From positions 1-64,000 of the forward strand of contig AJWJ01000034.1 of NCBI GenBank assembly GCA_000277445.1: a stretch of DNA of 64,000 bases. Reading direction: 5' to 3'. Below, in pieces: positions 1-10,235 of the stretch (its first letter is position 1; every line of letters begins with the position of its first letter). Below the pieces are notes generated by a model. It saw only the letters and a list, made by a program, of their open reading frames with translations, had not been told where the DNA came from and made no database searches. This stretch comes from Polysphondylium violaceum. Taxonomy: Eukaryota; Evosea; Eumycetozoa; Dictyosteliales; Dictyosteliaceae. The position numbers were made by a program, and so were the translations under genes.

Positions 1-24
1 AATATAGATCTTAGATATAGATTG

Positions 25-55
<31 letters not shown>

Positions 56-76
56 CTAATTATATATTGTATTTAG

Positions 77-389
77 ATTCTCATTCATGGGTGATATTTT
101 ACCAACAAACTATTTCAAATCAGAATGGAGTGCTGTACAATTCCAAATTCCAGAGTCTAGATCTATTTGTGCATTTGGATCCGCTCAAAATTCAATTAAT
201 GGTAATGTTTTTTGATTTATTATTATCATCATCATTTCATAAAAATACAATTTACTAATATTATTTCTATAAAAAACAATTATAGTTATATGTGCATCTG
301 GTATATGTTATAAATATACTTATGATTTTTCAAAAGGTGAATGTAAAAGAGATGAAAATCCTCATCAATTTATGGATAATGAGGAATAA
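77..389 (+). CDS. WIPI3/WDR45B-type PROPPIN, C-terminal two exons (partial at left edge)
   Basis: PROPPINs are seven-bladed beta-propellers that bind PI3P and PI(3,5)P2 on autophagic membranes. Only the C-terminus is in the window. Exon 77-201 follows an AG acceptor at 75-76 and reads FSFMGDILPTNYFKSEW, then SICAFGSAQNSIN. A GTAATG...TATAG intron (202-285) joins in phase to exon 286-389, reading VICASGICYKYTYDFSKGEC and ending MDNEE-stop. The blade-7 series MGDILPxYFxSEWS, CAFG and ICAxGxxYK..FxxxGEC is the usual end of WIPI3/WIPI4 proteins (known family pattern). The lipid-binding FRRG motif would lie upstream, outside the window. Bases 1-76, with a (TA)n run, are read as the preceding intron. 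Family assignment is solid; WIPI3 rather than WIPI4 is inferred. Confidence 0.85.
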
Positions 390-1046
390 TCTATTATTTT
401 AAATTTAAATATATAAACAAATATCCACTTTTTTTTATAAAAAAAACTTTTTTAACCAACAAAAAATAAATACTTCTTTGTTCAAACAAAAAAAAAAAAA
501 AAATTAATTTCCATTCTTATTCCTTTTACTTGAACCCTCAATCATCATTGTTGGATAATAAACTTATCCTGTATTTAGTCAAGTTTGGGGATTCAAGATT
601 TCAATTATATGAATATTTCTTTATTTTTGCAATCATTTTTTTTTAAAAGATTTAGAAAAATCATTCATTTGGTAAAAAAAGATCGAAGTATTTAGAAAAA
701 TTAGAATTTTGACAAGGAAAGGATCTCGATAAAATTGATTTTTCGAAGTTTTTTTAAAAAAAAAAAAAAAAATTCTTAAAAAACAAAAAAAAAAAATTAA
801 TTAATAATCTAATTTATTTAAAAGGGAAAAAGTCCAATTTAGAGAATATCTTTAACCCTACCAAAATCATAATTTAGATTTCAAAAAGGCTTTGTTTAAA
901 GAGAAGGTCCATCTTTCATTTTAGTTCAATATTCTAATCAAATATTATTCAAACAACAACATTTTATTTTTTATAAATAACAATATCAAATACATTTTAA
1001 ATACATTTATATTTTCAAATATAATCTTAATTAATAATTAACCAAA
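390..1046. other. intergenic, presumed promoter of the 275-aa gene
   Basis: AT-rich with several A and T homopolymer runs (for example near 490-502 and 745-800). No open frame with coding character and no RNA-like island is seen. The 3' UTR of the PROPPIN gene and the promoter of the gene starting at 1047 must share it. Confidence 0.5.
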
Positions 1047-1874
1047 ATGGCATCAATGGTAGCAAGAGAACATGGAGGTCTTCCAATGAACATACATCGA
1101 GAGGAGCCAATCCAATACAAAAAACTTGGTGAAGAAAAGAGATTTAATGAAGACTTTTTCCTCTATGACTTAAAGTTCCTTTTCAATGATAACCTTCATG
1201 AATATCCAAAGAATTGTGGATTACTTAGACCAAACAAATGGGATTTATCACCTCAAGATGAAATGGCATTCAACGAATGGTGGAATTGTGAATGGACCAA
1301 ACAAAATGATGCAAAGATGCTAGCCAAAGAACAGCGTCGTTTCAGTTTCCGTCACTTTGAATTCCCAAAGCAAAAGATTCCATATTTTGAAAGACACTAT
1401 CTTTGCAAACAAATGAAATATGAAGACTTTTATTTACTTCCATTAAAAGATATGTTCCATACTCCATATGATTTCCCATGCTTTGAACGTTCTGAACAAC
1501 AAGATCTTGAAATGCAAGCTAAGATGGAAAGATGTCGTTCTAGTCTTCTCAACTATCGTTCAGAGCTCCCAGCCGACTTTTTAAGAAAGCACCCAATTGA
1601 TGGTTGTGAAAGAATTAGATATCATCGTGAAGTGAAACCAATCTTTAAAAAAGTTGAAAAGATCTCCAAGGTTGAAAAAAAGAATCCCCTCATTACCAAA
1701 GTAGTTGAAACCAAAACTACAACAGTTACTACAAGTGATATTCCAATAGCCAACCCCATCAATGATCCAAAGACAAAGCCAATATTAGTTGACACTATGA
1801 GTTATAAGGTCGATCTTTCTGGCGTAGAATCACAAAACTGGATTTACAAGGATGGTTCCATTTCCAAACTTTAA
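1047..1874 (+). CDS. unrecognised 275-aa protein, single exon
   Basis: I do not recognise this family. The protein is soluble-looking, with no signal peptide or membrane segment. Residues 1-200 are rich in aromatic and charged residues (FLYDLKFLFNDN, NEWWNCEWTKQNDAK, FERHYLCKQMKYEDF), with short motifs such as WDLSPQDEMAFNEWW. From about residue 205 a Lys/Thr/Pro-rich, probably disordered tail follows, and the protein ends in GVESQNWIYKDGSISKL. Codon usage favours frequent dictyostelid codons and the frame is uninterrupted, so it is very likely a real gene. The start is the first ATG, in an A-rich context (AACCAAAATGG). The spaced aromatic pattern is compatible with a structural or ciliary-type adaptor, but that is only a guess. 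Confidence 0.8.
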   Translation: MASMVAREHGGLPMNIHREEPIQYKKLGEEKRFNEDFFLYDLKFLFNDNLHEYPKNCGLLRPNKWDLSPQDEMAFNEWWNCEWTKQNDAKMLAKEQRRFSFRHFEFPKQKIPYFERHYLCKQMKYEDFYLLPLKDMFHTPYDFPCFERSEQQDLEMQAKMERCRSSLLNYRSELPADFLRKHPIDGCERIRYHREVKPIFKKVEKISKVEKKNPLITKVVETKTTTVTTSDIPIANPINDPKTKPILVDTMSYKVDLSGVESQNWIYKDGSISKL

Positions 1875-2098
1875 GTGTTTGGTTATTAACTTGATTCATT
1901 CTTTTTTATCCACGTTTTTTTTGTAAATAATTTTTCTTTGTAAATAAACTTTTATTAAATCATAATAATTTCTTAATATTTTAATAATAATATGTTTTTT
2001 CATTATTTTCATTTTTATAGTGAAAGGCATAGAGAAAAAGGTGGCAGACATGGTAAAATTCCAAGTATAAATTTATTTATTTTTCTCCAAAACTCTAT

Positions 2099-4089
2099 TT
2101 ATGAACTTTTATTTGCCAATACTTTTTTAAATTCTTTAATTGAATTCCATTCTTTAAGATATAATATTACCAAAGAAGTACCAAAACAAATCAAACCAAC
2201 AAATATATGAATTATACTTGATTTAAAACTATTTGCATTATAAATATATTTACTTGATAAATAAGTTATAATTGAACTTGTAAAATAAATAATAAAAACT
2301 AATTTGTGTGGCATCATTGATTTTAAACTAAAGTCTTTTAATTCCTATTTTATAATTGATTGATTAGATAAAATGATATCGTTATTATTAAATATCTATA
2401 TTTATATATTTACTTTAAAGAATTGATTCATGAAATAAAAACTATATAATATTCTTAATAACATATCTATGTAAAGATGATAAATTAATAATATATTAAA
2501 TAGAAACAAATAAATTTACAAATACATACTGAGAATATTTGCCAAAATAATACCAACACTATTAAATATTTTACATAAAACATATGAAAAGAATAAATAA
2601 GCAAATCCAATAATGATCAAGATAAAATTCAAAGTTTTTAATTGATTTTCTTTTGAAACACTATGAACAAAAGCTTCTGTTACACCATTGACAGAGAGAA
2701 AACCAACATACACACAATATACACCCAAAATAACACCTGCATTGGTACCTTGGAATTTACTTGAATACAATAAATTCATCAACAATTCAGAGTAATTGGG
2801 TGCAAAACAAATAAATGTTAATGCTATAATCATTAAAAATTTTATAACAACTGCCAATATTTTTGAACCAGATTCCAATTCCTTTTCTTTTTCTTTTTTA
2901 TCGATAATGTTGTTGTTGCTGCTATTGGAAATTGATGGAAATAGTTTAGGGAACATTAGGAAACAAGATTCTTCGATTGGTAAGAAAAGGAATCTAACAA
3001 TTAATGAACCTAAATTTGAAACAACAGAAAAGATAGCTTGGCTAACCAAAGTTTCACTAAAGTATAATATATATTTCTCTCCTTCTGTTAATAATAGCTT
3101 TTGGATAGTTTGCCAAGTATATAAACCAGTAAGCTTTAGTAAATGTTTATCAATAGATTTACTTGGATTTGGTAAAATTTGTTTAAATGAATTAAATTGA
3201 AATTGTTCGTTTTCTTCCTCTTTATCTTTCTTCCTATTACTATCGTTGGTATTTAAAACTTTGTAAATAAAATAACCAAAATAACCTAAAAAGATTGAAA
3301 GAGAATAAAATAATTGAGAATAACCAAATCCTTTTAATCCATCCTTTTTGATTTGATGATATGTTAATAAATATATTATAGAGTTGGAGGATGAATAATA
3401 GCATCATAATAAAAACATACATTAAAAATTACGACAAAATAATAGGTTGTAATGGTTTTAATAAAAAGAGCAAAACCTTCTACAAAAGTTCTAATTTTAA
3501 ATAATAAGAGATTTTGGTAGAGGATATATAAAGGTTCAGAGGCAAGTTCGATCATTGAACTATAGGTGAATAGTCTTAAACCACTGTAATAGTTTTCAAT
3601 TCCTTTTATAGAGTCCTCTGTATTTATCAAGAAAAAGTTTTCAATCGAGATTGACAGTATCATGCCAATGGGAATGATTAGCCAACTTGTATTTACAACA
3701 GATTGAAAATTACTCTTGCTTGATGAAATATCGATTCTTGAACATGATCTACGAATTGATTCCCTAGAGAGAAACAATATGGTAGATGATAACAATTGAT
3801 ATTGTACTGAATAAACACCCAATATATTTGTATCTACAGATGTAACCATAAGTATATTTAATACAAACGTAAACAAACGAGATATGATTTGTAATGCAAT
3901 TAAATAAAATGCACCAGATATTGTTTTACTTAGCACACCACCAGATTTAGATGCTAATGCTTGCTGTTCAAGTACCTCATTATTCTTTGTTTTCTATATA
4001 TGAAATATATTAATATTTATAAACTCAGATACTTGTTCAAAAAAGAAGAAGAAATCAATTGATCAATATAATCATACCAAATTAGTCAT
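2099..4089 (-). CDS. rft1: RFT1, ER N-glycan precursor translocation protein
   Basis: RFT1 is a multi-pass ER membrane protein needed for luminal supply of Man5GlcNAc2-PP-dolichol. Its exact flippase role is debated. I join four exons: 4089-4078 (MTNL), 3993-3421, 3343-2526 and 2327-2099. The total of 1632 nt gives 543 aa, close to the usual length of about 540. Family marks visible are LSRESIRRSCSR (the LSRExxRRA signature), DGLKGFGYSQLFYSL, LTGLYTWQTIQKLLLTEGEK, FLPIEESCFLMFPKLFP and IIHIFVGLICFGTSL, with ten or more hydrophobic segments. Intron 1 is GTATGA...ATATAG straight after the fourth codon. The third intron's donor (GTATTTG) is a weaker match but keeps phase. ALG9 at 33-35 kb acts in the same pathway. 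Confidence 0.9.
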
Positions 4090-4866
4090 AACTAAGTCTT
4101 TTTAAATGATGATCAAATTGGTCAAATTAAAAAACAAAAAAAAAAAAAAACACCCCTTCAGATTTTCAAATGGATCTAATTTTTCATTAATTTCTGTAAA
4201 TAACACATGGTGGGCATATTTTAAACACCCACAAATTTTTAATATAATACCTGTTCAGTTTCCACAGATAAAATCTCGTTCTTCACCCTTTTATTCCTGA
4301 ATGTTTTATTCTCTATTCTCACATCAAAATGAGACGCCCAAAAAGAACTTTGTCATCATCAAAAAGTAACTTCTCAAACGAAATATATTTCCATAAGAAA
4401 AAATTAAAAAATAAAAATTGAAAAAATTCTAGAACAATCACAAGGGAAAGCAAGAAAACCTCAAGCCAATTTATAAAAAAAATATTTTAAATCAATTTAT
4501 TCAGTATCACCAGTCCCAATCTATTTATCTATTACACTTATCGTTTAACAGTACACATAAATATAGTATCACCCACTTTAGTATAGGTGAAACAAAAATA
4601 TCCCTACCACCTCATCTTTATCATTAGTACACACATCAAACAAACCTTTGTTTGAAAATTGCGCGACGTTTTTTTATTTTTTTTTAATTTTTTAAAATTT
4701 AATATTTTTTTTTTTTGTCATTTTGTTTTGCAAAACAAAGAAATTCTTTTTCACCCAATTAGTCGTTTTTTGAAGAAAAGAATCAACTACTATTTAAAGT
4801 TTCTTCTATTGTAATAACAGATAATATAATACACAGATATTTATAAATCATACATATACATACGCA
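4090..4866. other. divergent intergenic region between RFT1 and GTP cyclohydrolase
   Basis: It holds the two divergent promoters. Long T runs (4670-4720) lie upstream of the GTP cyclohydrolase start. A 30-codon frame at about 4330-4422 has no support. Nothing else was recognised. Confidence 0.5.
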
Positions 4867-5562
4867 ATGTCAACAGAAAGAGATTTATACAATCACCATC
4901 ATCCAGAAGAAAATGAAGATGAGGAAATCTATGAAAACCATAAAGAAAAGCAATTGGTAGATAAACATGTAAAGAGAGAGAAATTGTTGGACAATAAACA
5001 AGTGTTGGGCGAAATGCAAGGCAATGTTAGATCCTTACTTCAAAATCTTGGCGAAGATCCCGACAGAGAGGGATTATTAAACACACCACTCAGAATGTCA
5101 AAGGCATTGTTATTCTTTACTCAAGGCTACGAACAATCGGTCGACGATGTGATTGGAAATGCCATTTTCAATGAAAATCATCATGAAATGGTTGTCGTCA
5201 GAGATATAGATATATTTTCATTGTGCGAACACCACATGGTACCCTTTTATGGAAAGTGCCACATTGGTTATATTCCCGATCAAAAGGTGTTGGGATTGAG
5301 TAAATTGGCAAGAATTGCTGAAATTTTTGCAAGAAGACTTCAAGTTCAAGAGAGATTGACCAGACAGATTGCTCAAGCTATTCAAACTGCTTTAAATCCA
5401 ATGGGCGTTGCTGTTGTTATTGAAGCCAGTCATATGTGTATGGTGATGAGAGGTGTACAAAAACCAGGTGCAAGCACTGTCACCTCTTCAGTTTGTGGTG
5501 TTTTTGAAAAAGATTCCAGAACAAGATCTGAATTCTTTAGTTTAATTAAGCGATCAATGTAA
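4867..5562 (+). CDS. gchA: GTP cyclohydrolase I
   Basis: It converts GTP to 7,8-dihydroneopterin triphosphate, the first step to tetrahydrobiopterin/dictyopterin and a cytosolic homodecamer in other species. It has 231 aa in one exon. Residues 1-45 are an acidic, His-rich variable extension; the TFold catalytic domain covers about 47-230. Visible marks are [16 protein letters not shown] (60s-70s), the zinc-site motif [13 protein letters not shown] with C120 and H123, the second cysteine C191 in [10 protein letters not shown], and the C-terminal [12 protein letters not shown]. All metal and catalytic residues expected from the family are present, so it should be active. The start is the first ATG after an A/T-rich leader. 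Dictyostelid gchA is known to supply pterins; that role is inferred here from homology. Confidence 0.96.
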   Translation: MSTERDLYNHHHPEENEDEEIYENHKEKQLVDKHVKREKLLDNKQVLGEMQGNVRSLLQNLGEDPDREGLLNTPLRMSKALLFFTQGYEQSVDDVIGNAIFNENHHEMVVVRDIDIFSLCEHHMVPFYGKCHIGYIPDQKVLGLSKLARIAEIFARRLQVQERLTRQIAQAIQTALNPMGVAVVIEASHMCMVMRGVQKPGASTVTSSVCGVFEKDSRTRSEFFSLIKRSM

Positions 5563-5883
5563 ATAAAATTATTTAAAATTTAATATATATATAAATCTTG
5601 ATTATATTTTTGAGATTGCCACCTTTAGATTTGCTTTTTTATTTTTCTAAAAAAAAATAATCTGGTTGTTGGGAAAAAACTCAGGAAGGATGGAGGGATA
5701 ATAGAATAGAGAATAAATAATAATTTATCAAGGTTTTAAGTTTTTTTTTAAATGCATTTAATCTTCAAGTTTTATATGGGGATTTTAATTTTATTTATAT
5801 ATTTATATAATTTCATTTACAGTATTAACAATTAATTGGAAAAGGGATTTACTTAAAAAAGAGTATGTCTCGAGTCTGTAATC
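5563..5883. other. convergent 3' intergenic
   Basis: It lies between two convergent genes. It is AT-rich with candidate polyadenylation signals (AATAAA near 5710), and nothing else was recognised. Confidence 0.5.
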
Positions 5884-7377
5884 CTAAATCTTGGTCTTAT
5901 TTTTCTTTGATTTTTTATCATTTTCAATAAACTCTTCACCATCCAAATGTTCAAAAGCTTCTAGTTGTACAGTTGCCATCAATTGTTCTTTTTTAGCCAA
6001 TTTTTCTTGTTTTTTCAATTCTCTTTGTCTGTCAGCCTCCATTTTCTTTTCATAGGCTTCTTTTTCTTGAACAGTTAATGGATTGAATAGACAACTCAAC
6101 ATACGACTACTAGTTTCTGAGCTTTTACTTCTACCAACGTGTCTTACGTATCCTTTGCACTCTTCCAACATTTTCTCACCTTCACTGAGATCAAAATCTT
6201 CAGTCTTGAATGTAATGATGACTTCGACGGGATGGAAGGTATCCAATGCCTTTTTGATGGCATTAAACTTGACAATCTTGTCGTGTTGGCCAATGTTGGA
6301 TGATAAAATGTATTTCTTGAGTTTGGCTACCTTCATTTCGGGAACATCGAGTTCTCTTTGAATTTTGAGCTCTTGAATTTCACAATAGTCCTCGAGTGAC
6401 TGGAGTCTGCCAATGACCATAGCGTTTTGGTTCTTGGGAACGTTGAGAATGAGATCAATGTTGTTTTCCTTTGCAATTTTGAATGCAGTCTTGCCATCAT
6501 AGATGCCCATTTGCTTGCCCTTTTGATCAATGATTCTGATTTCGTCGAGGTCCAAGGCATCGTCGTTGAATGCGGTAGACTCGCCCTTGTACTCGTCAAT
6601 GTCAGAGAGTCTGGAATGGAGTTCTGGCAAATTGGTTGGAGTGCTAAATATTTGATTGGTGATGTATTCCACTTGATTGGAGGCTCTGACATCGTCTCTT
6701 TGTCTCTCTTTGGACAAACGAGCAATGATGTCTCTCTCCTCCATCAACTCTGTCTTTCTCATAAAGTCTTGATGCAATTCATCGTCGTCCATGTCATTGC
6801 CAATTTCGTTGTCATAGTAGTCATCTTCATCAAATTCTTCGAGCAAGTCCCTCTCGTAGTAGCTCTCGGGAACCATGGGCTCAAAGGATTTTCCTTTGGA
6901 TGCAGCGGCCACCTTGTCCCTCATCATCTTTTTAAGTTTGCCTTGAGGAGTGTTTTCGTCGATGATAGAGTCATCTTGCTCCTCTACCTCCTTTTCGTGT
7001 TGAGAGATACCCACTCTCTTGGGACTTGATTTGTCCTTTTCCTCTAAAAACACTTCAAATGCAGAGACTCTTTTCTTTTTTTGATTGTTTACCATACGTT
7101 TGGATTTGGGTGGCTCCTTTTGAGAGATATGGAAATTTTGATCAAGAATTTCGTTGATTGGGTCATCCCATCCCTCTACTATATCATATTTATTTTTACC
7201 TGGTATTCTTCTCTTTGTATCTGTGCCTGCTGATGTATCTCTATTACTAGTTTTCTTTGAATAAAATCTATTGGCTGTTGTTAAAATTGATGATTGTAAT
7301 TGAAATAAACCACTGTGGCTATTGTTTAACACCAACAATGGTTTACAACCTCTACTTAATGATAATAATTTAAACAT
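5884..7377 (-). CDS. mitochondrial translation initiation factor IF-3-like
   Basis: IF-3 binds the small ribosomal subunit, blocks premature subunit joining and proofreads initiation. I start at the ATG at 7377 (MFKLLSLSRGCKPLLVL), giving about 497 aa. An in-frame ATG 36 codons upstream would add a Phe/Ile-rich stretch of UTR character. The Arg/Ser/Lys N-terminus, with no acid for about 40 residues (to NRFYSKK), looks like a mitochondrial targeting peptide. Then comes a long acidic, disordered region with DEDDYYDNEIGNDMDDDE. The C-terminal third holds IF3-N (EIRIIDQKGKQMGIYDGKTA) and IF3-C (VEVIITFKTEDFDLSEGEKML). It is much longer than bacterial IF-3 (about 180 aa), with a large N-terminal extension and a Lys-rich tail. 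A single exon on the minus strand, downstream of HMG-CoA synthase. Confidence 0.85.
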   Translation of the reverse strand: MFKLLSLSRGCKPLLVLNNSHSGLFQLQSSILTTANRFYSKKTSNRDTSAGTDTKRRIPGKNKYDIVEGWDDPINEILDQNFHISQKEPPKSKRMVNNQKKKRVSAFEVFLEEKDKSSPKRVGISQHEKEVEEQDDSIIDENTPQGKLKKMMRDKVAAASKGKSFEPMVPESYYERDLLEEFDEDDYYDNEIGNDMDDDELHQDFMRKTELMEERDIIARLSKERQRDDVRASNQVEYITNQIFSTPTNLPELHSRLSDIDEYKGESTAFNDDALDLDEIRIIDQKGKQMGIYDGKTAFKIAKENNIDLILNVPKNQNAMVIGRLQSLEDYCEIQELKIQRELDVPEMKVAKLKKYILSSNIGQHDKIVKFNAIKKALDTFHPVEVIITFKTEDFDLSEGEKMLEECKGYVRHVGRSKSSETSSRMLSCLFNPLTVQEKEAYEKKMEADRQRELKKQEKLAKKEQLMATVQLEAFEHLDGEEFIENDKKSKKNKTKI

Positions 7378-7614
7378 ATGTATTTTTATACAGATATATA
7401 TAATGTGATGAAATAAAATGAAAATAAAATGAAGATCAATGAATTTTTGAAAATTTTGATTTTGAAAAAAAATGGGAAAAAACAAAAAATTATAATAAAA
7501 TCAAGAGGATCTACTTTTTGATTGAATTGGATTGGTTTTAAAAAATGATCTCTTTATCTCTTTCTTATAAAATTATTAAAAGAAAGAAAAGAGATGTTTG
7601 AACAATCAAATATT

Positions 7615-9045
7615 TTATTTTTTCAAGTATCTAAGGAAAGTTCTGGTTGATCTGAGGAAATTTAATTGAGCAGATGATTGAACAAAGTTGGTTGTTGGAC
7701 GAACAATGGTAGCAAAGGTTCTTTCGTATTTTCTCTTGCCAGCTTCATCAACTTGAGCGAGATAAAAGGAATTTGGGAACATGTTGTGGGTTGGATCGGA
7801 TGGGGTGTAGTTTTTGAGATTGTGACGAGATTCACGGAGAGAAAGCTTTTCGGTAAAGACTTCTGGGGTAACACGGACACGTTTGGTGAGACGTTGTTTG
7901 AGATCAACTTTGTCGACGATGGATTTAATGGGTGACTCAACTTTGAATGAGAAAGCACTGGCGGCTAAACCAGAGCCATAGGAAAAGGTGAGAACACGTT
8001 TGCCGACAAGGCCATCACCAATTGCGTCAACCAAGGACAAAAGACCGCCATAGGTCGAACCGCAGTAGGTGTTTCCGAGTTGTTTGGCCAAAGTGGTACC
8101 TGGAGCAACTTTGTTGGCATAGTCAGTCTTGGTAATAGCAACCAAAGCCTTTTCGAGATCAGTGTTAAAGTAGGTGTCTTCTGGGGCAATGTCTTTGAAT
8201 GGGGCCAAAGTGGCGAATCTTGGGTCTTCTTTGTTTTGGAGGAAATCGTTGTACAACATACGAGCAAATGATTTTTGAACCAACTTGTTGTATGGAGAGT
8301 GGAAGAGGGCATAGTCAACTTTGTCAAGAGAGAATTTTTCACCAAATTTCTTTTCAAAGGCTTTGGCATAACGATTGTAACAGTTGTCAATGGCTCTGAG
8401 GTAGCAAGAGATGGAAAGTTTACCATCGACTCTTGGGTATTCACTGTCCATATCTGGCTTGTAGAAATCATAGACGTTTTCCATATGAACACCACGGATA
8501 CCGTTTTCAAATTGAATTGGAGCGTTTGGACCAATCAACATGGCAACGACACCAGCACCACCGGTTGGACGAGCTGGACCTTTTTCATAGACGGCAATAT
8601 CACCAGCGACAACGATGGCGTTTCTTCCATCCCAATAACTGGATTCCATCCATTGGAGAGCATTGTGAAGAGCAGATGTACCACCATAGCAAGCATTAAT
8701 AGTATCAATACCGTCGATAGAAGTATTACCATGTTTGGCAAATAAATCCATAAGAACAGTTTTGACAGACTTGGACTTGTCAATGACAGTTTCAGTACCA
8801 ACTTCGAGTCTACCAATAGAGTTTGGATCAACATCAAACTTTTCCATTAAATTGGATACAGCATTCAAAGCCAATGAATAAATATCTTCTCTATCACCAC
8901 AGAAAGCCATATTGGTTTGACCGAGACCAAGAGTGTATTTTCCTTGAGAGACTCCATCAAACTTTTCAAGATCTTCTTGAGCTACATAAGTGCTTGGGAA
9001 GTAGATTTCAATTCCATGAATACCAATGTTTTCAGCTTTTGACAT
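7615..9045 (-). CDS. hydroxymethylglutaryl-CoA synthase (cytosolic type)
   Basis: It condenses acetyl-CoA with acetoacetyl-CoA to HMG-CoA, the step before HMG-CoA reductase in the mevalonate pathway for sterols, dolichol and isoprenoids. It has 476 aa in one exon. The catalytic triad typical of the family is visible: E85 in RLEVGTETV, C119 in NACYGGTSAL and H249 in ALFHSPYNKLVQ. GDIAVYEKGPARPTGGAG is also intact. There is no targeting peptide (MSKAENIGIHGIEIYFP), so cytosolic. D. discoideum has two paralogues (hgsA, hgsB), and I cannot tell which this is. Codon use is GC-richer than its neighbours, fitting a well-expressed gene. Long frames on the opposite strand are by-products of that bias. 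Confidence 0.96.
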   Translation of the reverse strand: MSKAENIGIHGIEIYFPSTYVAQEDLEKFDGVSQGKYTLGLGQTNMAFCGDREDIYSLALNAVSNLMEKFDVDPNSIGRLEVGTETVIDKSKSVKTVLMDLFAKHGNTSIDGIDTINACYGGTSALHNALQWMESSYWDGRNAIVVAGDIAVYEKGPARPTGGAGVVAMLIGPNAPIQFENGIRGVHMENVYDFYKPDMDSEYPRVDGKLSISCYLRAIDNCYNRYAKAFEKKFGEKFSLDKVDYALFHSPYNKLVQKSFARMLYNDFLQNKEDPRFATLAPFKDIAPEDTYFNTDLEKALVAITKTDYANKVAPGTTLAKQLGNTYCGSTYGGLLSLVDAIGDGLVGKRVLTFSYGSGLAASAFSFKVESPIKSIVDKVDLKQRLTKRVRVTPEVFTEKLSLRESRHNLKNYTPSDPTHNMFPNSFYLAQVDEAGKRKYERTFATIVRPTTNFVQSSAQLNFLRSTRTFLRYLKK

Positions 9046-9604
9046 TTTGTTTTGTGTGTGTGTTGTTAATGTGTTTTACAATGAAAAAAAATTGAGTTAT
9101 TTCGAGTAATAATCGCGAGTATGAAAATAAGACAATAGTGTGTTTATATATATATATATAATTGGAAAAAGAAAATATTATTCAGTCGAAACTATTGATA
9201 GAATGAACAAAGAAATAATATTTATAGTCGTAGTAGTAAAAATAAAAGTGTTTTTAAAAAAAAGATATTATAATTTATATGTGGAAATTAACCAATAGAT
9301 GAGATCTAATAGTAAGAATATAAATTATTGTTTCAAATATGAAAAAAATAAAAGTGGTTGTTTAAATTTATAAAAAGAACACAAGTGAGGTGTCGATATT
9401 GTAAATAAAAGAGTATAAGATTAAAATTAGATTGTCGATATATATAAATATATACGTTATGAACAATCAAAAAATTAAATTATCTAAAATTATTTAAACA
9501 AATGTATGGGGGAGGGGTGAACCGTGGAATAGGTAAAAGATTTACACACACAGATTTACAGATAAGGGGGTGATAGAGAGAATGGTGTATATGTTGTTGT
9601 TAAA

Positions 9605-9716
9605 CAAAAAAAAATAAGACTTGGCGTCGCCTCCATTCTTTAAATAGTTTTTTCAGAATCAACACCAAGCAGGCGCTGGGGGCGAACCTCAGCACACAGG
9701 TATCTTCAAAAATAAA
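9605..9716 (-). ncRNA. candidate small structured RNA, Pol III-like, family unknown
   Basis: On the minus strand this GC-rich island reads into a run of nine T (plus-strand A at 9606-9614), like a Pol III terminator. Two structures are visible. One is a hairpin GCTGAGG-TTCG-CCCCCAGC (plus 9675-9700 region). The other is a longer stem of CTTGGTGT with ACGCCAAG (eight pairs, one G-U) enclosing ATTCT/AGAAT. GGTTCGCCCCC resembles the B box GGTTCGANTCC with two mismatches; I see no convincing A box. It does not match U1-U6, 7SL or tRNA motifs that I can recall. A vault-type RNA is one possibility, without positive evidence. Confidence 0.35.
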
Positions 9717-10139
9717 AAAATTAAAATTAAATTAAATTAAAATCATTGATTTGATTTGATTGCTGAAGGGAGGGTAGTATTTTTTTTTTTTCCAACCCTA
9801 GATTCATATTTTTTTTAATTGTTGCACGCTTTTGGTGCATACTGCTGTAGTGCAATTGAAAAAAATGTAAAATAATAAATTTATTTTTAAATTTTTGAAA
9901 AAATATTTTGTTTTTTTTGCAAAAGTTTGGACCCATTTTTTTCATTCATATGGCGACTGAAATCCCAACAATCCCGCGTTGTCGAGTGGGATTGGATAAA
10001 AAAATCTTATAAGATTATAATCGGTTTTTTTCTAAAAAAATATTCATTTTTTTTTTTATAAAAAATCTGCCCCCTTAAGCTAATGTGCTGGCATGGGTAA
10101 TATGTCTTGGATGTGTGAAATAAAATAAAATAAAATAAA

Positions 10140-10235
10140 AAAAATGTCCACAAAGGAAACGATGAACTCAACACTTTGTGGATATGAGCGTGTTTGTGTG
10201 AATAAAATAAAATATGATGAAGTTGAGCTTTTTCA
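10140..10235 (+). ncRNA. candidate structured RNA with perfect 9-bp stem and possible pseudoknot
   Basis: TCCACAAAG (about 10147-10155) pairs perfectly with CTTTGTGGA (10174-10182). The loop contains AACTCAAC (10165-10172), which can pair with GTTGAGCT (10222-10229), directly followed by a T run (10229-10233). The nested complementarity would form a pseudoknot or two alternative hairpins, the second resembling a terminator. It lies in non-coding sequence; strand and boundaries are inferred. Confidence 0.25.

Noticed and set aside
4330-4422. 30-codon frame MRRPKRTLSSSKSNF...
   Set aside because: Too short, basic and low-complexity, with no context; expected by chance.
7378-7485. N-terminal extension MFFPIFFQNQNFQKF... 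of the IF-3 gene
   Set aside because: Phe/Ile-rich AT-rich sequence typical of a leader; the ATG at 7377 begins a good mitochondrial targeting peptide.
7662-8837. Several long frames overlapping HMG-CoA synthase on both strands
   Set aside because: They are shadows caused by GC-rich codon bias in a well-expressed gene; none has family motifs, and the minus frame 7615-9045 has all catalytic residues.
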